From Baffinella frigidus (taxonomy: Eukaryota > Cryptophyceae > Cryptomonadales > Baffinellaceae), in NCBI GenBank assembly GCA_026770585.1, contig MU646451.1:318546-329598 (forward strand): a stretch of 11,053 bases of DNA. The letters are read 5' to 3'. Below the pieces are notes generated by a model. The model saw only the letters and a list, made by a program, of their open reading frames with translations. It searched no databases and was not told where the DNA came from. Positions 5,792 through 11,053 of this stretch are shown one piece after another (position 1 is the stretch's first letter; the number at the start of each line of letters is the position of its first letter). A program made the position numbers and the translations under genes.

Positions 5792-5842
5792 GATCCACAC
5801 CGGACGCGGGTGAATGCCTTCGAAACGATACTGAATGAATAT
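5792..5842 (-). other. open upstream extension and possible splice acceptor of the minus-strand gene
   Basis: Reading minus, the frame upstream of the ATG gives the residues YRFEGIHPRPVWI after an in-frame stop at 5843-5845. On that strand TTCATTCAG ends at 5831, so an exon could begin at 5830 in phase 0 and encode these residues. The pyrimidine content before the AG is modest. No upstream exon could be identified. Confidence 0.3.
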
Positions 5843-5876
5843 TTACTTTCGCCAAGGGGCCGTCGCCAGGGGGCCA

Positions 5877-5978
5877 AAATAATCAGATCGTGCATTATCC
5901 TTCAACCAACCTCTTCTGAACCTGCCGACCTGCTAAGGATCAAATTGCTGACAATGATGCTCTTTACGACCCATCCAT
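5877..5978 (+). repeat. TTACGACCCATCCAT dispersed repeat, unit C (5'-truncated)
   Basis: It begins AATAATCAGATCGTGCATTA, matching the middle of the units at 5983 and 7046. It continues through CCTCTTC and ATCAAATTGCTGACAATGATG to the terminal TTACGACCCATCCAT at 5964-5978. The next unit follows immediately, so the two form a head-to-tail dimer. Confidence 0.8.
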
Positions 5979-6442
5979 GACACCCAACGAAAAAAATGTC
6001 AAATAGAAGGTCGGCAATAAGGAAACACAAAAAAAAGGACCCTGAAGTGTGTACATGTAGTAATAATCAGGTCGTGCATTGTCCTTGGACCTTGAATTAT
6101 TCACACTCAAAACCTCTTCGTACAATCTTCGTACCGCGCCCAGGGCCGGGAAACTACGAGAATCCAAATGGCTCTAGTCGGAACCCGGAATTCCGGCAGT
6201 GTAAAGCGCATCATCACGTCCTCTCGGAGACAAGATGAGGAGAACAGCCACGAACAGCATCAAGAGGAAACGACGCAATTCAGGACGTGAAGATCTCTAA
6301 AAGGATTGTATATCCAGCTTATAAATAGCCTGTACAAGTCCCTATAACCCAGGACCTTTAAAACTTCGTAGTCGCCCCCCTCCGGGTGCGGCATGTAATA
6401 AATTGCTGTTACGACCCATCCATAAACTTACGACCCATCCAT
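5979..6442 (+). repeat. TTACGACCCATCCAT dispersed repeat, unit A, interrupted
   Basis: 5979-6124 follows unit B: ACACCC-ACGAAA, then GTCGGCA, AGTAATAATCAGGTC, GAATTATTCACAC and CCTCTTCGTACA. The homology then breaks and resumes at 6392 with CATGTAATAAATTGCTG. The unit ends with two copies of TTACGACCCATCCAT (6409-6423 and 6428-6442). The 6442-6670 region beyond it has a TACGAAG-C-CTTCGTA palindrome (6491-6505) and no supportable gene. Confidence 0.82.
6125..6391. mobile_element. about 269-bp insertion within repeat unit A
   Basis: Compared with the continuous unit B (7181-7200), unit A carries about 269 extra bases at CTTCGTA|CA. The bases CA occur at both junctions, which is compatible with a 2-bp duplication or chance microhomology. 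The extra segment is GC-richer, has no ORF worth calling and no terminal inverted repeat I could find. It contains an isolated TATAAATA at 6320-6327. The reverse view, that unit B has lost this piece, is less likely but not excluded. Confidence 0.5.
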
Positions 6443-6662
6443 CCTTGCCCGGATAGCGAGGGGTTATTTCATTCGTTGGAGCCATGTGGTTACGAAGCCT
6501 TCGTACTCCCCTTGACTTTTCCTGGTGGTTACACCACATTTGACCAGGATTGTGACTCACGCCCCCACCACACCCAGATTTGGTACCCTGGGAAGGCACC
6601 TAATGAGGCATGCAAAAGGTCCTGTTGGCCCTTTGACGCGTCTGCATGTATGCATGTGGGAC

Positions 6663-6830
6663 TTAAAACTACATGTATGTATATGAATGTCACAGAAAGC
6701 CTTGTTCCTATCTTACATATCTATACTACTGTGTACTATCTTACATCTGTACACGTGTACCTTACCGGTACATTTGTACACTAGGATGTACTCTCCTAGT
6801 TCTGTACACTACTATCTCTACGATCTCGCA
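6663..6830. repeat. TGTAC-rich short-repeat region
   Basis: ACATGTATGTAT, TGTACTA, TGTACACGTGTACC, GGTACATTTGTACACTA, GGATGTAC and CTGTACAC are crowded together, several of them self-complementary. Three overlapping plus ORFs (6386-6902) run through it, but none shows codon bias or recognisable sequence. Confidence 0.5.
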
Positions 6831-6886
6831 AGAATGGTTTCTTCTCTTATTTCTCCTCCTTGGCGCCTGCCAATTATTCATTTGAT

Positions 6887-6947
6887 GGGGGGGGGGGATT
6901 GACAGGGAGAGAGAGAAAGAGAGAGAGAGAAAGAGGGGGGGGGGAAG
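6887..6947. repeat. poly-G plus GA microsatellite
   Basis: Eleven G are followed by an imperfect GA-rich tract and a second G run of about ten bases. Confidence 0.9.
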
Positions 6948-7004
6948 AAATGGAGAGGGGAAGGTATCTTGCTGTTAAGGCAGAGAGCACATGATAATCG
7001 CACC

Positions 7005-7045
7005 GTTTGATGTTCCCCAGGCTTGCATCCCGGGGAACATCAAAC
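7005..7045. repeat. hairpin abutting repeat unit B
   Basis: GTTTGATGTTCCCC and GGGGAACATCAAAC pair perfectly (14 bp) around a short spacer containing CTTGCAT. The right end runs straight into the start of the dispersed unit B (ACACCCGACG). Confidence 0.85.
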
Positions 7046-7236
7046 ACCCGACGAAATAGAAAGTCGGCACTAAAGAAACACGCACTCATCACGACCCTGA
7101 GGTGTCCGTTGGGAGAAAGTTTTGTGTAGTAATAATCAGGTCTTGCATTATCCTTGAATTATTCACACACAAAAACCTCTTCGTACATGTAATAAATTGC
7201 TGTTACGACCCATCCATAAACGTACGACCCATCCAT
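7046..7236 (+). repeat. TTACGACCCATCCAT dispersed repeat, unit B (continuous reference copy)
   Basis: This is the most complete uninterrupted copy, about 190 bp: ACACCCGACGAAATAGAA, GTCGGCACTAAAGAAACAC, AGTAATAATCAGGTC, GAATTATTCACAC, CCTCTTCGTACATG, AATAAATTGCTG, then TTACGACCCATCCAT at 7203-7217 and a second copy beginning GTACGACCC at 7222-7236. It has no terminal inverted repeats and no ORF. The stretch 7240-7490 after it contains CCTCGCTATCCG, the complement of a 12-mer found just after unit A, and no gene. Confidence 0.85.
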
Positions 7237-7492
7237 AATGGATAGGGGGCTGCCCATCGGGAGCTGAAGCCCAGTACGACTCGTACAAACTGGACGCGAC
7301 TACTACCATTTTTTGAATTCGTACTCGAATTAAAGAGATCCGTTTGCCTCCTCGCTATCCGACCAAGGTACCATTCCCATTCCACCCCATTTCATATTTT
7401 CAAAATTCATTTAACTACGAAGTACACGATGTTCAAGTAAAGTTGATTCTGCCCGGGAAACACGCCAAAAGTGGTGGGAATTGGATTTCTTT

Positions 7493-7561
7493 GACGCCTA
7501 AATTTTAAAAATCTGTAACAGGGTGGCTTACCCTGGTACAGATTTTTAAAAATCCGGCGTC
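7493..7561. mobile_element. 69-bp hairpin element
   Basis: GACGCC...TTTTAAAAATCTGTA-CAGGGT pairs with ACCCTGGTACAGATTTTTAAAAATCCGGCGTC with a few mismatches, leaving a GGCTT-sized loop. CCTGGTACA(G/A)ATTT also occurs in the arms of the 2940-3090 element, so the two may be distantly related. Confidence 0.8.
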
Positions 7562-7596
7562 TATTCACATTTAGCGATCTATTCACATTTAGCGCG
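7561..7596 (+). repeat. 18-bp tandem duplication
   Basis: CTATTCACATTTAGCGAT is followed directly by CTATTCACATTTAGCGCG, starting at the last base of the preceding hairpin element. The stretch 7597-7860 beyond it contains no gene or repeat I can support. Confidence 0.9.
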
Positions 7597-7866
7597 AACG
7601 AGTGTGTATGAAAATTCCATTTGTGCCTTGGCGCGGCCCTATGATATCAATTTCTCTGTGGGTTTCACCTCCGCCATGGACCATGAGCCAATCATGAGAA
7701 ACAACGCGAGTTGTTCTACTGAAAACTGTGGGCACGTATTTCGGTTAAAATGGATTTGAGTTTGAAGAGCAAATCGATCGTGAAATTCCTGGATGAGACT
7801 CCAATTTAGATCTCACGTGTGGTACAAACTGGACTAACGTGCGCGTTCAGTTGTGGGCCTTTGGGG

Positions 7867-8070
7867 GGGGCAAATCAATCCCCCCCTTTGGTGCCCTTGC
7901 ATGTCTGATTCAATTCGAATTGGAGCCCTTGCATGTCTGATTACATGTCTTTTTCAAACTACGCTCGTAGTTTGCTCGTAGTTTGAAAAAGACATGTAAT
8001 CAGACATGCAAGGGCTCCAATTCGAATTGAATCAGACATGCATTGGGGGGGGGGGGGGTCAATTTGCCCC
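7867..8070. mobile_element. 204-bp foldback element with perfect 65-bp inner inverted repeat
   Basis: GGGGCAAAT (7867) and ATTTGCCCC (8070) form the outer ends, followed by C/G tracts of unequal length. Inside, 7899-7963 and 7977-8041 are exact reverse complements over all 65 positions, around the 13-nt spacer CTCGTAGTTTGCT. Each arm contains CCCTTGCATGTCTGATT or most of it twice, about 32 bp apart, flanking the palindrome CAATTCGAATTG. There is no ORF. No clear target duplication lies outside the G tracts. Confidence 0.92.
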
Positions 8071-8169
8071 TCTCTGGAAATGGATTTCTTGTATATCTGA
8101 TATAGACATGTCGTTTTTGACTACGAACCCTCGAATGTCAACAAGCAAAATTCTCAACGTGCCGACCTT

Positions 8170-8783
8170 TTAGGCCACTTCTTATGATCGGAAAAACATT
8201 TCCTGAGAATATGAGCTGAGGCTGTAGAAATTGTGCATAACAAGTTGGTTGTATTTTCGTTGTAAATTCTTACCAGAAACGACATTTAAAGCGATTTCCC
8301 CAGTCCCTTCGTTATCGACACTTTCCAAGAATTCTGAAGTTTGAACGAAATTATTCATGCCCCCAAAATTGCCAAAAGTAAACTGAAATTGCCAAAAGTG
8401 ACCCCCCAAATTTGCCAAAAGTAAACAAAAATTGCCAAAAGTAGACTCAAAATAGCCTTTGTGTAGTAAACAAGTCCCATGTGACCATGAGTGGTTAAAT
8501 CAAACAGATTTGAAATATATTTAGATCCGCTTGTGAAACTGATGATATGGCCCCAATTCTCCATGCCGATGTGAGAATTCCAGAATATATGTATTTAGCA
8601 ATGTCTTGAACACACTTTTTCAAGGTCCATTAATCCTCTGACTTTGTACCAGAATGGGAACCGGAGAGGAGGGAAATCGGAAATGTGGGGAAGCGGATAT
8701 CGCAAAATGAGAATTCTCGTGGTCAAACCAAGCGTGACTGTAGTAATCTGGATTTATTTCTCCGACGATAAGAAGTGGCCTAA
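8170..8783. mobile_element. possible non-autonomous element with 16-bp terminal inverted repeats, about 0.6 kb
   Basis: TTAGGCCACTTCTTAT at 8170-8185 is exactly matched in reverse complement at 8768-8783. The similarity continues inward (GATCGGAAAAA against CGTCGGAGAAA). The right end is followed by a second TAAGAAGTGGCC (8781-8792), so the outer boundary could instead be 8795. The interior shows no transposase. The minus ORFs at 8182-8418 and 8355-8564 run through the tandem repeat at 8366-8443 and owe their odd FWQF-type sequence to it. No convincing target duplication was seen. Confidence 0.55.
8366..8443 (+). repeat. AAATTGCCAAAAGTA tandem repeat, four copies
   Basis: AAATTGCCAAAAGT occurs at about 8366, 8386, 8409 and 8429, spaced 20-23 bp with variable linkers. 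It lies inside the possible terminal-inverted-repeat element at 8170-8783. A lone GCCAAAAGT also occurs near 7474. Confidence 0.9.
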
Positions 8784-8796
8784 GAAGTGGCCTTAA

Positions 8797-8887
8797 GAAT
8801 CAAATTGCTCACGATGGTCGCTAGAGAGGTACAAGAACCGGTTAAACATCACAATGACCAAAAACGGTGATGTTACGACCCATCCAT
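8797..8887 (+). repeat. TTACGACCCATCCAT dispersed repeat, unit D (3' part)
   Basis: ATCAAATTGCTCACGATGGTCGCT matches unit C at 5939-5963, and TTACGACCCATCCAT closes it at 8873-8887. Between them lies extra sequence with a small hairpin AACATCAC / GTGATGTT. Further weak relics are AATTGCTGACGACGATGATG near 9141 and TTACGACCCATCGTTAG near 9475. Confidence 0.7.
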
Positions 8888-8954
8888 CACACTCGGTCAC
8901 ACTCCGCCTCCCATGAGAAAAAATAATCTAAAGAGGTTTTATTAATCGGGGCGA

Positions 8955-9100
8955 CCCTAAACCCTAAACCCTAAACCCTAAACCCTAAACCCTAAATCCT
9001 AAACCCTAAACCCTAAACCCTAGACCCTAAACCCTAAACTCTAACCCTAAACCCTAAACCCTAAACCCTAAACCCTAAACCCTAAACCCTAAACCCTAAA
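8955..9100 (-). repeat. interstitial telomere tract (CCCTAAA)n, about 21 units
   Basis: About 21 heptamers run without interruption apart from a few variant units (TCCTAAA, CCCTAGA, CTCTAA). The G-rich strand is the minus strand, opposite to the array at 81-284. With unique sequence on both sides it is interstitial. 9101-9243 holds only the weak unit relic near 9141. Confidence 0.97.
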
Positions 9101-9244
9101 CGATGAAAAGGGTCAAACATGCAGGACAATGGAAGTCGTGAATTGCTGACGACGATGATGACCAAAAGTGACTTTTATCACAGGGTGAGTGTAGTAAACA
9201 TCAATTGAACCAGACATAAGAAAATCAGACATAACTAAAATTAA

Positions 9245-9296
9245 AAAGGTTCACCCATTTCGGTTGACTACGAAGCTTCGTACCTTATGAACCTTT
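9245..9296. repeat. palindromic block around TACGAAGCTTCGTA
   Basis: AAAGGTTCA (9245-9253) and TGAACCTTT (9288-9296) are complementary. Between them sits the perfect palindrome TACGAAGCTTCGTA at 9269-9282. The same palindrome occurs at 9658-9671, and with a one-base centre at 6491-6505. Confidence 0.85.
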
Positions 9297-9464
9297 CATC
9301 AAAAGCTGCATCAAAAGCTGCCTCGAGACAATTAACGGATGGATTGTTACGGACACTCCTGGTACAAAACGGACACTCCTGGTCAGGTTCAAAACGGACA
9401 CTCCCGGTACAAATGAAAACTCGAAAACTTCAAACCTGGAACGTGAAAACTTCAAACCTGGAAC
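9297..9464 (+). repeat. three consecutive tandem duplications
   Basis: CATCAAAAGCTG occurs twice in tandem (9297-9320). ACGGACACTCC(T/C)GGTACAAA occurs three times, the middle copy with a short insertion (9349-9413). GAAAACTTCAAACCTGGAAC occurs twice at a 22-bp period (9423-9464). The units are unrelated to one another. The 98-residue ORF over 9287-9583 is made largely from them and is not called as a gene. Confidence 0.9.
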
Positions 9465-9585
9465 TGTTTACAATTTACGACCCATCGTTAGTCCAGCTAC
9501 CGGTTCGTCACGGGACCATGGATCATCATAACGGACGAGAAGCAGCTGCAAGGGGAAAAAACTGGGGGAAAAACATTATTTGAGA

Positions 9586-9636
9586 GGAAATTTACTACGC
9601 GCTCGTACAATTTTTACGAGCTCGTAGTAAATTTCC
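9586..9636. repeat. 22-bp stem hairpin
   Basis: GGAAATTTACTACGCGCTCG and its partner ...CGAGCTCGTAGTAAATTTCC pair over 22 bp with one mismatch around a 7-nt loop. AATTTACTACGAAGCTTCGTACAATT at 9651-9676 repeats the left arm and loop with a small change, so a second, related palindrome lies directly beside it. Confidence 0.9.
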
Positions 9637-9740
9637 ACAAACGAGAACCAAATTTACTACGAAGCTTCGTACAATTCTTGCAGCACACTGCCCTGGTGCT
9701 GACTGACCGTTTTATGATGACCCGCAAAAAAAAAAAAAAA

Positions 9741-9751
9741 TCCTCTTGCAG
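9741..9751 (+). other. possible splice acceptor before the plus-strand exon
   Basis: TCCTCTTGCAG follows a run of 15 A. The pyrimidine tract is short but the match is good, and the downstream frame is open. No branch site or donor could be assigned with confidence. Confidence 0.4.
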
Positions 9752-10597
9752 GTCAAAATCCTTTTCGAAGGATTGAAGAGATCGACCCTGCAACACGTAA
9801 TGTGCCCCTGTTCAGCGGCGACGCCGTCCCAAGAGCAAGACCTACACATCGCCCCTGACGAAGAGCGGCCACTCAAAGGCGTCCAGATCCGATTCTGGTC
9901 TGACAACCCTTCGTCAAGCCCAGTCGCCGTCGTTGCGAGCCCCGTCTCCCACGAGACCCCCAAGGTTCGTGGCGTGGCGTCACGCTTTCCCTCTGTCACG
10001 ACCCTCCAGGGATCCACAGCGATCTACCAAGGGCGCTCGCCGGCTACCCCGAGTCTCAACGGAGCTACGCCGCACTCGCGTCCCAAGTTCCCCGAAATTG
10101 CACCTCCTGCGACAAGCGCGGAGAACTCGCCAGCGACGTTCCCCGCATCGATCTTCATCCCGCAGCGGCGCTTCCGCACCACCGTGGTCGCAGTGGTCAC
10201 AGCGTCCGAACTTGCACGCTCTCCGACGCGCGCGGAGACGGTGCACCATCGGATCTCGTCACTACGCGCCCAAGAGACAGAGTCGCACTCCGCCTCGCCC
10301 CAGCGGAATGGCAACCGCGTTGCCACTGTGCTCATCAGCCCCTTCCAGAGGGCAGCGCAGCAGTCGTTGAAGGACGACCTTTGCACGGGGACGCCTCTGC
10401 CCGCCAAAGGGCTGCCGCCGAAAGACGAGCGCAACGCTGCGACGTGGCACGCTGCGGGCGGTAGCAAGCAGACGTCGGGCGCGGGCGAGAAGCCTGTTGC
10501 GCAAGATGCGACGATCGCGTTCGATGTGCTTGTGCGGCGGAACATGGCTGTGCGGCGTTCCCAAGGCGCCGCCCTGCTCTCCCAGATGATCCTCTAG
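9746..10597 (+). CDS. Pro/Ser/Ala-rich protein of unknown function (probable exon)
   Basis: The frame is open from 9707 to a TAG at 10595-10597. Codons have strongly G/C-biased third positions throughout, supporting this frame over the overlapping minus ORFs. The first ATG is at 9800, giving 265 residues (MCPCSAATPSQEQDLHIAPDE...). Alternatively TCCTCTTGCAG ending at 9751 is a good splice acceptor after an A run, adding VKILFEGLKRSTLQHV before that Met, so this may be an internal or terminal exon. I recognise no family. The protein is rich in SP/TP dipeptides (SPV, TPKV, NSPAT, RSPTR, ASPQR, ISPFQ), typical of a disordered, phosphorylated protein. It has no membrane segment or signal peptide. 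It lies on the opposite strand to the gene at 4874-5791, with no evident link. Confidence 0.55.
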   Translation: MQVKILFEGLKRSTLQHVMCPCSAATPSQEQDLHIAPDEERPLKGVQIRFWSDNPSSSPVAVVASPVSHETPKVRGVASRFPSVTTLQGSTAIYQGRSPATPSLNGATPHSRPKFPEIAPPATSAENSPATFPASIFIPQRRFRTTVVAVVTASELARSPTRAETVHHRISSLRAQETESHSASPQRNGNRVATVLISPFQRAAQQSLKDDLCTGTPLPAKGLPPKDERNAATWHAAGGSKQTSGAGEKPVAQDATIAFDVLVRRNMAVRRSQGAALLSQMIL

Positions 10598-10760
10598 GTC
10601 CTTCAGGTTCTTCGAGCTTCCAACATAGGCGGACACTGGAACTTGTTCTGCAGAAAATCCACGCTTCGTTTCGGATTACATCAAGCCCCCTGGTGCAGAG
10701 GATCGCAGAAGAAACCGGCTAAAGGGTGGTCCCCAAGTTGGTGTGGGCGGTGGTGGAGGG

Positions 10761-10804
10761 GTTAGGGTTTAGGGTTTAGGGTTTAGAACCCTAAATCCTA
10801 AAAC
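10761..10804. repeat. short telomere-like tract with an inverted junction
   Basis: Three to four TTTAGGG units (GTTAGGGTTTAGGG...TTTAGA) run directly into ACCCTAAATCCTAAAAC, the opposite orientation, forming a small head-to-head palindrome. The stretch 10598-10760 before it, downstream of the coding exon, shows no other feature. Confidence 0.85.
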
Positions 10805-10880
10805 AGGGTAAGGGGGGCACGGATGGGGCCGATGCGTTTGTCGTGAGCGGTGGCGTACATGTGTGGGTGGTGTTGAGTAC

Positions 10881-11035
10881 AGTCTTTGTCTCTCTGTCTG
10901 TCTCTCTCTCTCTCTCTCTCTGTCTCTGTCTCTGTCTCTGTCTCTGTCTCTGTCTCTGTCTCTCTGTCTCGCTGTCTCTTTGTCTCTCTGTCTCTGCGAA
11001 TTTATGTCGCTCAGTTGATCTCTCTGTCTTTTTGT
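10881..11035. repeat. CT / TCTCTG microsatellite
   Basis: A long pyrimidine-strand tract made of CT dinucleotides and then GTCTCT/TCTCTG hexamers, with decayed ends. Confidence 0.95.
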
Positions 11036-11053
11036 CCCCCCCCCCCCCCCCCC
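11036..11053. repeat. terminal C homopolymer (18 bases)
   Basis: The window ends in an uninterrupted C run that also has no visible right boundary. Together with the C run at position 1 it suggests that contig ends fall in homopolymers. Confidence 0.93.

Noticed and set aside
6320-6327. TATAAATA as a promoter
   Set aside because: No ORF with coding character begins downstream; the nearest plus ORF reads through dispersed repeats.
6386-6902. Three overlapping plus ORFs of 70-132 codons
   Set aside because: They cross repeat unit A and the TGTAC-rich region, lack codon bias and have no recognisable sequence.
8366-8443. CRISPR-like spaced repeats
   Set aside because: Units are 14-15 bp with linkers of only 5-9 bp that are not unique, in a eukaryote-type context; this is an ordinary tandem repeat.
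9269-9282. Resemblance of TACGAAG...CTTCGTA to loxP arms
   Set aside because: There is no asymmetric 8-bp spacer or full 13-bp arms, the palindrome recurs in a repeat-rich setting, and no recombinase gene is present.
10024-10545. Minus-strand ORF of 173 codons opposite the plus-strand exon
   Set aside because: GC-rich coding DNA often leaves long open antisense frames, and the plus frame has the stronger third-position G/C bias and longer span.

Overview
The window looks like a piece of a eukaryotic nuclear genome, most likely from an alga or another protist. It has three separate tracts of the plant-type telomere heptamer (TTTAGGG/CCCTAAA), dense microsatellites, many foldback (MITE-like) elements and few long ORFs. 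Nothing suggests bacterial operons, and I recognise no RNA gene. TTTAGGG is used by plants, most green algae and several other protist lineages, so the heptamer alone does not identify the organism. The window begins in a C run and ends in 18 Cs, as a contig broken at homopolymers would.

Layout: 1-340 is degenerate TTTAGGG sequence with a 31-bp higher-order period, followed by a CTT microsatellite. 340-2930 is a patchwork of short direct and tandem repeats, one foldback element (1024-1158) and a possible intron (582-715). 2940-4804 is packed with foldback elements: 2940-3090; a CAGGGGTA-ended family with three recognisable copies and a relic; a 150-bp element with a 4-bp target duplication (4094-4243); and a hairpin element apparently nested inside one CAGGGGTA copy. 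4874-5842 (minus strand) is GC-rich and probably coding, for a basic, Ser/Arg-rich protein of unknown function. 5877-9240 is AT-richer and made mainly of a dispersed repeat ending in TTACGACCCATCCAT, further foldbacks (including a perfect 65-bp inverted repeat at 7899-8041), a possible ~0.6-kb element with terminal inverted repeats, and a 146-bp interstitial telomere tract. 9244-9671 carries three tandem duplications in a row between small palindromes. 9746-10597 (plus strand) is a second GC-rich probable coding exon of unknown function. 10761-11053 holds a small inverted telomere-like patch, a long CT/TCTCTG microsatellite and the terminal C run.

The two candidate genes are 4 kb apart on opposite strands and nothing links them. 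The clearest signal is structural: an unusually dense set of different inverted-repeat elements, with nesting and interruption that can be read from comparisons between copies inside the window. I found no evidence for a new defence, metabolic or signalling system.
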